Below, one piece after another: positions 9,607 to 20,229 of a stretch of 64,000 bases of DNA (within the stretch, counting starts at the first letter, position 1; every line of letters begins with the position of its first letter). The position numbers were made by a program, and so were the translations under genes. The notes below the pieces were generated by a model that was given only the letters and a program-made list of their open reading frames with translations, was not told the origin of the DNA and ran no database searches. Source of the stretch: Rhexocercosporidium sp. MPI-PUGE-AT-0058 (lineage: Eukaryota; Ascomycota; Leotiomycetes; Helotiales); the NCBI GenBank assembly GCA_020746875.1, contig JAGTJL010000006.1:62001-126000 (forward strand), given 5' to 3'.

Positions 9607-11714
9607 ATAGAGCCATCGAGTAACTTCTATTCTATTCATATTACGAAGTCCGTATATGATCGAGCCTTTCAAGAGGCAAGAGATTGGGCTCTAGATAACC
9701 CTGAAGAGCCACTAAAGAACGCAACACGCATTTTCTATGTAAAGGAAGATATATTACGCTAATCGATACATAAGTTGAAGCATAAGACTCGGAATACCTC
9801 TGGAGGCTTTTATTGCTATAGCGGCAATAATATCATCTTAATAGCGGCGCAAAATAAGGCCATTCGATAGTACTGTTACGAGTAATAGGAAGCTGGCTTA
9901 AGTGCAACTCATAAGATGGTTAAAGCAGTTATTAAGTATCTGCGAAAGGTAATTTTATATATAATTTGTATTAGATTAGCTATTAACGTCTATAAGCTGT
10001 ATCTCCTTCTCTCGTTCCTCTATTTAAACGCTGGTTTACTAATTGGCTAAAGAATAATCTAAACTTCTATATAATTAAGACTAAGCTAATTAAGCATGCC
10101 AGACTCGAATCTCATACGGAAGAAGACGTTAAGAAGTGGTTCGCTGAGTTGGACGAGGTAATAAAGAAATATAAGATCGATAGAGGCAAGAAATATTTGA
10201 ATATAAACGAATCTAGAGTACGAGTTAGCTGCCTTATTAGAGAGTCAGTTATCGTTCCGATAGCTGTTAAGGAGCTTTATACGGCCTTATTAGAAAATCG
10301 CAAATCCCTTATTATAATTAAGACAATTCGGGGAGATGGAAAGAATACTCTTCTTTTATTTATTATTATTCTAGGAGAGAAGATAATAAAGAATTAGATA
10401 TCCTTAAATCTTATGGGAAACGAGATATTAGATATATTACTATCCGGATATATTAATAACGATATAATCATAAGATATGCCGACCATTTGATTAAGTATT
10501 CTCATGTCGGACTATTTAAACTATAGAAAATACTACTCTTGGATAGCTATAAGTCTCATTATTAGCTTCCGTTTCAACTCAAGTATATAAAGAACCATAT
10601 CTTCTTATTCTATTTCCCTAATCATCTTACGCATATTCTACAACCTCTTAATATCGACATCTTTTAGCCATAGAAGCATTACTACTTAATGGCTATTGCC
10701 GCTGCCTTAAGATCTCTCGATTTCGAGTATACTATTACTTCCTTTTTCTGTAATCTTACGGGAATTCGTTAAAAAGCTATATAATAATATATAATTATTA
10801 ACGCTTTTATTACGTCAGGAATATAACCTTTTAATATTTAAGCCGGCTTAAAAAAGATGCGGTCTTATAATAAAAAGAAGCGTAATATTATAGATATGGA
10901 AGTTATTAAGGACGACTTAAACTTACTTTTATTACCTCCGTTAAGGCCTTATAAATTATAAAGTACGATATCTATTATTAATTCGTTTATTAATAAAGAC
11001 CTTATATAGTTTTTAGATAATTCTCGTGATATCTTCTCCCGAACGATATAGAATATTATAGTTAAGTTATAAAAGACTCATCTAATTACAGTCGAGCATG
11101 CGGCTTTATAGCAGAAGATTAAGGAAGACAGCAAGCGTAAGAAGACTTCTCGTCGGAATATATATAAAAGTAGAGGCGTAAGTAACGTCGACGACTTATA
11201 AGAAAGAATTCGCATTCGAGAAGAGATTAAAAAGACGGAGGCTTTACGTAAAGCTTAACGCAACCTTACTCAAGTAATTAATAAGTCAAAAGAAAGCCTC
11301 CGAGTTGCAAGAATCGCGGCTAAGAAGAGCAACCGAATAAATAAAGAGCTATTAAAAAGCTATAAAGCGCGTAGAGAGTTCGCTCCGGCTAATATCTTAA
11401 TTCCTGCGAAAGAGCCTGATAAAGCTCCGAACGTTATAAAAGCTTTTTCTCTCACGCCTTAAGGCTATCCCGAATTCCATTACGCCGTAATTCAGGCTCA
11501 ATTAGCTATCGATAGAGTTAAGGGCGACGAGATTGTGTTCTTTATAAAGCTTATAATAAGAGAGGCTATTAATCATAAGAATTTAATAGAGTCTTCCCTT
11601 GCGCCGGACGCAGAGCTCGAAGATATACCTGAGGCACTAGACAGCTTTAATATTAAGTCTAATGCAAGCTTAATTAACTCCATAACTCGTAATGCTAATT
11701 TTGTACAATTTTAA
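9607..11714 (+). pseudogene. Fot1/pogo transposase, heavily RIP-mutated
   Basis: Aligned by eye with the neighbouring transposase, the start codon has become ATA (9607-9609, followed by GAGCCATCGAG). The reading goes on through SVYDRAFQEARDWALDNPEEP and TRIFYVKEDIL, then a TAA. A longer open part spans 10149-10397 (KKYLNINESRVRVSCL, IKTIRGDGKNTLL). Many further TAG/TAA codons follow up to a terminal TAA near 11712. The first catalytic Asp region reads NINES instead of NMDES, and the second motif reads DSYKSH. All changes are of the C-to-T/G-to-A kind that RIP makes. It is dead, but its termini could in principle still be bound by a related transposase. Confidence 0.8.
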
Positions 11715-11769
11715 TAATAATTAACGGTATAGATTTCTAATTATTATACAAATTAAGTGGTGCGGGGGA

Positions 11770-11859
11770 ATCTGAGCTGTGACACTTGCTTTCCTGTGAC
11801 ACTCGCTTTCCCTGACTGTAAGCGAGAGCACGCAGAATTACAGGCAGCGCACTGACGAT
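11770..11859 (-). repeat. Right terminal inverted repeat
   Basis: Reverse complement of 9411-9500 with 89 of 90 bases equal by eye. Ends ...GCGCTGCCTG...inverted, followed by TA at 11860. Confidence 0.9.
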
Positions 11860-11861
11860 TA

Positions 11862-13369
11862 CACGCTCAGCCCGAGTCATGATTTAACTCTGGACGGATC
11901 TTCCCGTCCTCCCCTTCGCGGGCTTCTTCCTACTGTATCAAAATTCCTGCATAATCCATCTCACTCTCCACAGCACTTTAACTCTTTCCAGTAGAATTGT
12001 TTCCACCAAACTTTAAAACCCTGTTCGTGAGCCCGTTTTCAAATTCTCCCGCATGCCAATCGATATCACGCTGCCTTTGAATCGGTGGCATTGGTTTGGG
12101 GGAGGGAGCAGGAGAAAATTCTTCAAAAATCTTTTCGTTTTCAATCTAATGTGATATTTCTCATATCGTGACTTGCCAAGCAAGAAGTAGCAGTGCTCTA
12201 GGATATATTCAACAAAGGTACATGCAGTGATGCCCAGTCCAAAGCTTTTCCGTCACTACGCAAGAAACCAAGGTGTGGCCCCCTCGACCAAACGATGATC
12301 CAGGATCGGAAGAACTATGCATGGGAAATATCGAGGCAGCGTTCGCCTCGGTCCGGCACGGTGCTTCGATTATCATCACTCTTGCTCCCGACCATTGAAA
12401 AATTGCTTCTTGCAGGATGAAGGAAATGAACAAAGTTTTTCTTGATTAAAAGAAAGTAGAAAGTATAAATGTATGATTGGATCCCTTGGTATTCTTTTAG
12501 ATTTGTCTCTGATTCTCAGCACCTTACCTCTCTACCCCAAAAGAATCTATAAGCCAGATCTATACTGGAAGCAGAGGGGCCAGACACTAGCTGCCGACAA
12601 AACCGATGTGGCTCTATGCACAGTGCCGATTTCGATCCTGTGAAGATGCTATCCTTATTGGAGAAGACTCATCAGTGAGCTAGTAAGTTGGATCACTATG
12701 CCCCAGTATGGCGGATGTTAGCAGACGTTCGCGGTTGGAGAAAAGATGGTTCCAAGGTTATTCGGCAAAAAAGGTGCCATCACGATTCATGGCCTTCTCC
12801 GCACTGTTGGCTTTTGTGATCCCACAACATATTGATGAGGGGAAGCGATGGGTGGAATAAATCGGACCCTGGCATAGTAACTAGACTGAACAGAACTCCC
12901 TACAGTAATTTTCGACTGTTGCAGCGGCTATCGTAGAATATCGAGTGAATTCTGCGGAATCTCCTCCACAGGATGAATTGTTATAATATTTTTTAATGAT
13001 CCATTGCTGATGCATCTCAACAATGTCGAAGACTGCCGGCAGTAAGCCATCATTGAGTCCTGGTCTCTTCAGTCCCACGACAAATCCCCTTCATCAACCT
13101 TTTTCTCTGTCAGATGGTACTCGTTATTAGATTCCATTCCTCCATCCTCTAAAGGTGCATAAAGTTCAAGAATGAGTTATCTTCGTTTGTCGTCCTTGTG
13201 CAATCCTTTAGCCGCCCAACCGGCATTGGTCGTACAACCGCTTCAAATGATCGATTCTTTTGTGGTTTCGTGCCATTGAGTGGTTTTGATTCAACTTATT
13301 CATTACCTTCAGCCTGCGAAAGGTCTCATACGGCATAATGCCATTAGTAAGACTGACATATGCAAATTA
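11862..13369. other. Intergenic, nothing recognised
   Basis: No coding similarity seen on either strand; the few open frames are short and isolated. Composition is closer to normal than in the transposon interior. Confidence 0.4.
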
Positions 13370-15110
13370 GAACCCACAAAGCACAAGTCAAACAGGACTT
13401 CATTAAGGGACGGAAACGGATAAATCAATACGAAATCATCGATGAGATTGGCAGAGGCGCTTATGGCAAGGTCAAATTAGCTTGTAGTCTGGAGACGGGT
13501 GATTATATTGCCATCAAAATTATATAACGCTTCTCCAAGAAGCGCCGTCTCAGAAGGGCCAATGTCTCGCCGGAGGATAAGACTAGGAGAGAGATTACTT
13601 TCCTCAAGAAGATCCGCTACCTTAATATTATCGGCCTACTGGAAATCATCGATGATCCTGAGTTTAAGTAAATATACGTAGTGTTAGAACTTGTCGAGCT
13701 TGGAGAGATTGCATAGCATAAGACGGGCGTCCTACAAATATGTCTGTACGAGCGACGGCGGGTTGAAAGCAAGAAAAGAAGAGAGAAGGATATGGAAGAC
13801 GATGAGAATTTTTTAAGACACTTGAACGGCGTCGGCAACGAAAGGAGGCGAAGAAGGCGAAGTTCTCTCAACTTCAACTAGCCCGAGGACAAGGTGATTA
13901 TTGGAGTTTGGAACGTGGTGATGACGAGGAAGAGAAGTTACCACTTTCACGGCAAATAACGCACGATTTCTCGCAGAATTTGTCTCGTTCTCACAGATCC
14001 ATAGTTCGGTCTAACCCAGGCTCCCATTTCCCGTCGAGAGACGCATCACGAGGGCCGCATCACGAGGCCATCTCGAACTAGTTCTCGTGCCCACCACCTC
14101 CAACACAGTCTGACAGTCCTCCGATCGATAGTGACAATAGGGATAAGACTCCAGGCTTATTATCCTCCATTTCATCGAATCATGGTTCTGCAAGTGCTCT
14201 CGACAGCACCTAACTATGGCTCCTATCCTGATGGCCCTCCGTATAGTAGGAGATCTCCCAGTATGGCTGATAGCATTATCTCGCACATGTTATCAGTTAA
14301 TGGTATATAATACAATACTTTTGAAGACAGTAGCTCCTACGTTCCTTACTTCATTATAAATTAACCACGGTCAGCCTTCCGTGATACAGTATTAAGGTTG
14401 AAGTATCTTCACCACGAAGGATTCGTTCATCGAGATATTAAGCTAGCCAACTTATTATAAACTAAGGATCATTATATTAAGATATCGGATTTTGGAGTCT
14501 CTTATTTCGGTAGACTTATTAAAGAAGGTAAGACTAAAGAGAACATCTCTGAAGCCGATGCTACCGATTTCGATGACGACCTTAAGCTCGGCAAGACCGT
14601 AGGCACATCAGCATTCTTCGCTCCAGAGTTGTGCTACACTGACGTCGATGTCCAACAGCTGAAAGTCACAGAACAAATCGATGTCTGGTCCTTAGGCATC
14701 ACCCTTTACTGTCTTATTTTCGCTCGCATCGTATTCTTGGCCGATAATGAATATCAACTCTTCCGATGCATTACAAAGAATAATATGTACGTTCCTAGAC
14801 GACGCCTGAAGACAGTCGGCTCATTATGCACGGCTTCACAAACAGATCTGAAGAAACCTATAGGCCCATCAGCTGACCTGTATAAAGAAGAAGGAGAACT
14901 TGCGTTCCAGGATATTGACGATAAATTATACGATCTGCTTTGAAGCATGCTAATCAAGGACCCCGTCGAGCGAATAAAGCTGAGGGAGATCAAACGTCAC
15001 CCATGGGTGATTCGCGGTATTAAGTCCCCCACCACCATTTGGACCACCTCGCTTAATACACTGCTATTTTAAGAGGATACTCGTCCACTCGGAAAACGAT
15101 TGGTATAACG
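13370..15110 (+). pseudogene. CaMKK/SNF1-activating-type protein kinase, mutated
   Basis: Remnant of a serine/threonine kinase of the Ca2+/calmodulin-kinase-kinase type (yeast Sak1/Tos3/Elm1, S. pombe Ssp1 group), which phosphorylate AMPK/SNF1-class kinases. Recognisable parts, in order: INQYEIIDEIGRGAYGKVKL (Gly loop), YIAIKII (VAIK Lys), IIGLLEIIDDPE, a long degraded insert (~13740-14390), GFVHRDIKLANLL (catalytic loop), ISDFGVSYFG (DFG), KTVGTSAFFAPELCYTDVDV (APE), EQIDVWSLGITLYCLIFARI, and SMLIKDPVERIKLREIKRHP. In-frame stops occur after AIKII, before IYVV, after GEIA, after LANLL and after LYDLL. The large insert between the ATP-binding and catalytic parts is usual for fungal CaMKK. Decay is probably RIP, perhaps spread from neighbouring repeats. 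A working paralog presumably exists elsewhere. Confidence 0.75.
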
Positions 15111-15179
15111 GGTTTTCAAGCGGAATCCTGTTCTAAGTATTAAGAAGTAATATTTTATTAATCCTATATGTGTTAATAA

Positions 15180-15830
15180 CACAATATTCGATGTTATTAA
15201 GCCGTAGTTCTAGAAATTATAGATTCCAGCTATTAAGGCAGTTTTACTTAAAAATCGATGGAATATGGAGGAGGTAGGGATTATAGAAGGCCTTGGAATC
15301 AATGAATTAGTTATCGGCTATAAAAACCGACGTTTTATATAACGAAAACAACCTGGTTTCCGGAATTAGACTTCTTTTAATAAATGTATCTTTGCAACCG
15401 GCAAGAAAATTACTTTACTTATAATATTTAAGGGGAAATCGGTCTAGTAATAGTAATTTCTAGCAGATATTAATATATTTAAGGAATAGAAGTTTATAGT
15501 AATAGAGAATAAATAGATTATCTCAGTTTCAATCACTCTCTCCCTTGTCTTGTAACGATATTAAATATGTCTACGGCTAACGCTTTCTAGCCTTCCTACC
15601 GAATCTCCTTGAGGGATTTTCCACTGAATCCTACAATTGATTTCCGTCTTTACAGACAACTAATTCCATCAACTTCTACCTTATTCAAATTCCATAACTC
15701 AACCAATACGACTTTCATATCTACGATGGGACTTTTCACCAACTTTACATTAGCTTAAAAAAAGTTTATAAGAGGGCTTATTACCGTGAATTTAATTATA
15801 ATCCTTTCTTAAAGTCTTATCGGCGTCCCT
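15180..15830 (+). pseudogene. Fot5-like pogo transposase relic
   Basis: Degraded DDE transposase of a different pogo/Fot subgroup from the pair at 7-12 kb. Recognisable pieces are RWNMEEVGIIEGLGINELVIG (around the first catalytic acid), KQPGFRN-TSFNKCIFATGKKI, LIIFKGKSV and FKE-KFIVIEN. All are separated by TAG/TAA codons in very AT-rich DNA. Ends and inverted repeats were not found. It lies directly between two kinase pseudogenes. Confidence 0.6.
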
Positions 15831-15846
15831 CCGAAGTCTATTTTAA

Positions 15847-16324
15847 TTGTATCATCGTGCTCCGTTCGCAGTCATCGAGCACCTCGGAGGCTCGCGAGCG
15901 CCAGGAGCTTCTCTTGTCGAAAGAGTGAGGCGCTTAAAGTGCGAGCCCAAAATAGTAATCGTCGCACGAAAACCTGTCGAGTGCACAAACGACTCGGAGC
16001 GGAAACACGGCATCGGCGAAATCAAATGTATGAAAGACTTGCGACATCCCCATATCGTGGCTTTGGTTGGAAAATATGTGGATTTTAACCAGATTAGAAT
16101 ATTATTATATCCAGCCAAAGATGAAGAGAGGTCGAAAAACAGATGTTCATTACCTCGGTCTCATATTCGCCGAAGTGGCTACAGTAGTGCTAGGAATATC
16201 GCTTGAGGTGTTTAAGGAATGTCGACAGTCATCGACAGAATCAAGACCCAAAGATTCATCTTATCACAAGAACCCTAAAACGGTTACCTTGTGGCTGAAG
16301 GGGCTGTCGAGCTCAACCGTATAA
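15847..16324 (+). pseudogene. Protein kinase fragment lacking its catalytic core
   Basis: The left part reads FAVIEHLGGSRAPGASLVER (degraded Gly loop), then GEIKCMKDLRHPHIVALVGKY and DFNQIRILLYPAKD, the N-lobe of a fungal serine/threonine kinase. The right part (~16115-16320, other frame) reads KTDVHYLGLIFAEVATVVLG, the C-lobe helix F region. The catalytic loop (HxDxKxxN) and DFG/APE segment between them are missing, and the frame changes at the junction. This looks like an internal deletion plus decay. The frame opens at a non-ATG codon, so a start is not defined. Confidence 0.55.
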
Positions 16325-16572
16325 CACAGATTCAATTTATCTAGCACAAGCAAGAAAAGCGGCATACGCATTAATAGGCAACGCCAAAAAGAGCAGAAGA
16401 TAATCAATTGGGCTTCGCAGATTTTTCTCATTGATTGGAGCTTTGCTGTTCCTCCAGTATCCCTCCGTATATTTCCGAGACACAGAAATTAGAACATAAT
16501 ATTGCCAAGGAAGTCTTTTGTGTTTCTTGTCCATATTCTAGTCTTCCCAAATATACCAGAGAACTTTTCAAG

Positions 16573-18661
16573 TCAGCTGATGGAACATGCGCGAAGTAAG
16601 TTTTGCTTAGAGGGACTCACTTTGTACCCCACTCGACGTCTCGATCCATTGAGTCGTGACTGCACCATAGCTTCCTGCATAGCTTGGGGCACCTCACCGT
16701 CGGTCTCATTGTAAATCAGGACCTCAAACCCAATTTTACTACCAATAGTTTCTCTCTCCCCATTCTTTACCTTTCCTAGTTTGACCTGCGTCAATATCAT
16801 GACACCCCAGTACATGAAGCTGCCGGCGACAATCAGAACGAATATACACCAAAATCGAGGGATGGTGCCTGGAGCCTTAGGCTTTGCGCCCCAGATGATA
16901 ACAATCATGTTTCCTCCTGCGAAGATAATAGGGAGGAATCGGAGCACCCATTTGTTGGTGATAATTGCTGGCTGCCAGCCAGGCCACTGTTGTCGCATGC
17001 GGTTGGGCAGCCTGTACAAGCCTAGTGTGACGATTGCTGAGACCATCTGTCAGTGTTGCTGCTTCTCATGGTTTGATGCCTCAGTGTGGCTTACTAGCGA
17101 CGATGATGTGTTCATATGTGAATAAGCCAACAGCAAAACTATATCCGTCTGCAGTTGCTGGACAGATCAGAATGGGAATGGATGACGAAACCCAGTGCAG
17201 CATGAGAGCCCCCTTGGGTGTATCGACATCCTTTTGGAAGAACTTATAAAAAGGAAGTATTCTTTGAACGGCGATGGCTTGCTTGACTTGATGAAAGTTA
17301 GCATGATCGAATTGCTACATTGATGAGGCAGTGGACCTTTAGAGCTGGTGAAAATTACGGCAATAAGATTTCCTAGTGCTGAGAGAGAAATGCAAACTTT
17401 CAAGCCCAAAGACGATCCAAATGCCTGTAATTGAACGTTTAGCAGATACAACGCTTTTGGATGGCTAACATACCCTAGGTGCAAAGAGAATAGCGACTCC
17501 GAGATCGCTCTCATGACTTGTGATTGTTTCATAGTCACATGCAAGATACTATGTACATGTCAGCACACGCAAAAACACAAAGAGAAGACATGTAGAGCTC
17601 ATATATGCTAATGTTACAAGAATGTATAGGACAGTTACTAGTCCCACGGCGAGGAAGACCCCAAGCTTGAGTGTCCTCGTCGGAGCCCGGATCTCCCCGG
17701 CAACCTAGTTGTCGTAAATCATTAACCAAACTAATCTGAGGATTTGCCTCCTCTGGAATTTTCATCGTAAGAAGTGGGGAGTTTACATACGTAATTCGCG
17801 TTCTCCCATCCATGGTAAGAATAGAATATTAACACCATTGCCGCAAGCCCATCAGCAGGATTGCTCATGCCGTGGGTTTGAGTAAAGTCATCGAACCCAG
17901 ACCCCTCCTTCCGTGCTGCTTTGACTCCTGCTACGAAAACCGTGAAAAGTAAAGCTGTCTTGAATAGTGCAAAAAGCTTATTCAAAAACAAGCCGAACTT
18001 GTTGGAAAAGTAGTGGAGGAGACACACAGCTGATAGTACAACAATGGCAATAAATCTGATGAGCCGATCGTCGAGTTGTGATGTCTTTTCATAACTTGAA
18101 TCGCTCGCCAATAGAACTTGTTTCGCAAATGTGACGGCGTTTCCATAGGACTTTCCGAGCACAAGGAAGAAACCCGAGAAAAGGATGGTGGCCAACAACT
18201 CGGGACGTGGGTATATCTCGTCCAACTGCTTCTTCCTTAGCAAGAACCAGGATGAAATCCCCACTTGGGATTCTGAGGAGGAACAACCCACGTAGATGAG
18301 TTCGCCCCCATTGAAAGTCAAAGCACTTCCAAATTCAAGATAAACGAGAATGCTAGGCTCTGGTTAGGACACTTCTCAAAATTTTTCCAACATGTAACCA
18401 CCTACAATATTGACGTAAAAACACCTCCAGTAGCCCAAAGGACAAGACTAATGGGTTTCGATTTGGTATAAAACAGAACAGCTCCGGGGGTCGTGAAAAT
18501 TCCAATGCCGACCTAAAGGTAAAGATTACCATTTATCTGATGAATAGTGCATCGCTAGAGAATTTACATCTTATGAAAATCAGAGCTGCAACATCGAGTA
18601 TAGTAAGGCTTCTCCTAGGAACCTGTACCGTATCCGTCTCGCTCACACCATCTGAATCCAT
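16573..18661 (-). CDS. Mup1-like amino-acid permease (APC family), 9 exons, start region broken
   Basis: APC-superfamily transporter similar to yeast Mup1-type methionine permeases; imports amino acids across the plasma membrane with ~12 helices. Exons on the minus strand: 18661-18568 (MDSDGVSETD, ILDVAALIF), 18512-18406 (VGIGIFTTPGAVLFY), 18352-18292 (VYLEFGSALTFNGGELIY), 18225-17791, 17704-17618 (GEIRAPTRTLKLG), 17548-17474, 17424-17337, 17286-17095 and 17036-16573. Exons 2-9 sum to 1509 nt, in frame to the stop. The first exon (94 nt) does not join exon 2 in frame: the expected IFNKMVG-type junction is off by one or two bases around 18568-18580 and 18512. A last GTGAGT..CAG intron could instead end the protein at 16568. 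Either an early lesion or an unresolved first exon; transport family is confident. Confidence 0.7.
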
Positions 18662-20229
18662 ACGCCTCCGCAATCTATCTTCGGATAGGGATTCATCATT
18701 TGCCCGTCATTCCTTGTCATGTCTTGAATACCAGCAGAACTTCCCAGCTTGTCGGTGACTCCGTTGTCGTTTTGGAGCCCCATTTCATGATATTCCCGCC
18801 ATTTGTTTGTTCTTTTGTGCCGTCAAGTCGGCCCTGTGAGACGGGTTCGTCTGCTTCATGCTCGTAATTGGCAATACCAACTGTGGGACCTCGACTGATT
18901 TGATCCTCGTTGTCATTTCGAGATGCTCCCTTAACCCTAGGAATCGATCTAGACCGGGGAGAGCGGTTTCATGCTAAAGACTGAGTTCGGCGCGGTAAAA
19001 CTGAAGGCTCAAGCACAGGAGTTGGAGCAGCTAGATGAGTAGGGAAGCGGCGCGACATGACTTCTCCGTACTTTCAGCTGTGAAATATGCCGAGTCCTAG
19101 GTCCTGTGTATCAGGTAAGTACCACCCAGAAAATCATCCTCCACGGAAAGCGTGTGTTAAATCTGGAAATCAATCACCTTTTGGGGTCGAAGTTGTTGAT
19201 GGAAGGAAATCACCAAACACGGCAGGTGAGGCTGTCGTGGAATCAGGCTCAAACCTATCAAATAAGGTGGCTTAGCACGCCACCGCTGCAAGGCCGCCAT
19301 CTGTTTCGGCTACGTATTGTTCACCACTTATAAAGGCGGCTCGGCCACCTGAACAAGGAGAATGATAACGAAAATCAGCCATTTTCCTCGTGTCGCAAGA
19401 TTCTTTTGGCTTGCAAGGTTGCTCAGGCTCTTCCCAAGGCTACTCAAAATGGCAGCCAATGCTGCCCCAATGTACGTGAATCAGGTTATTGAGCACAGGT
19501 GACGTTTTATCCCACCCTCTACATTCGATTGAGAGTCCTCACAGTTTCTAGATACATCAAGGTCCAGGTTTTGAAAGATTTTCTCGCAGACCTGGAAGAC
19601 GAGTTTGGAAAGGAAAGGTCTGTAGATGTAAGTACTAGGTCACTACCGGTGTGGTATCAAATGTTCACTGATTGACCTGAAATTATAGGTGGGCCGTGAC
19701 AATAGTATAACATTGGTTGTCTTGAGGGAACTAACGGAAGTGAGTTTGGGAGACCCGGCACTGCCCTTTAGAGCGTCGCTGATGTCAAAGATCGAGATTT
19801 TGTCCATTCAAAAGAAAGGTTTCCCGCACCGTTTTGAAGACCCCTTTGCGCTGGAATGAGCGCTTAGTGGCCGCAAATCCTGGAAAATATTGATTGACAG
19901 GAGTTCGGGAAGGGTGGGAAAGGCATTTACCGCAGTCGCACGATTGTGCATGTGCCATAGAACGATAGAAACGGAATGACAGGAATCTCAGCATGGACTC
20001 TTGACGCCGGAGTTTAGGGCGTGGTGGGATGTTGTTCGACTCTGTAGGCGCTTGACGGGGCTCCCCACTGACTGGCTGGGACTGCCCGGTGGCTATGTGA
20101 AACATACTGCACCCTACCTTTCTCTTTATGCGGAGCCTGCGGCCACCAGCCCTACATCGCAATGTTATATCAGAATTTATCACGATGTAAATAAATGTCT
20201 TTGGTCACTATCAAAGCATACTTTAAATC
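18662..20229. other. Intergenic with unidentified coding scraps
   Basis: No gene can be supported. An open stretch at 19106-19333 (+) and a short one near 19555-19630 (+; VQVLKDFLADLEDEFG) look protein-like, but I cannot link or name them. Several of the intervening frames are closed. Confidence 0.3.

Larger units (their letters stand above)
9411..11859 (+). mobile_element. Full-length Fot1/pogo transposon, 90-bp TIRs, TA duplication
   Basis: The element is bounded by inverted repeats of 90 bp (9411-9500 and 11770-11859) that differ at a single base. It is flanked by TA on both sides (9409-9410, 11860-11861), the expected target duplication. Length is about 2.45 kb. The interior carries one transposase gene with very many stops and an AT-rich, CpA/TpG-poor, CpG-retaining composition typical of RIP. 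Both ends survive intact. It is related to the neighbouring element: the transposase is the same family and the subterminal motifs are alike. Confidence 0.92.

Noticed and set aside
15860..18661. The kinase, transporter and transposase region as one secondary-metabolite cluster
   Set aside because: No synthase, P450 or cluster regulator; the genes are mostly relics.
18662..20229. A gene made of the open scraps at 19106-19630
   Set aside because: The pieces could not be joined by plausible introns without stops, and none has known homology.
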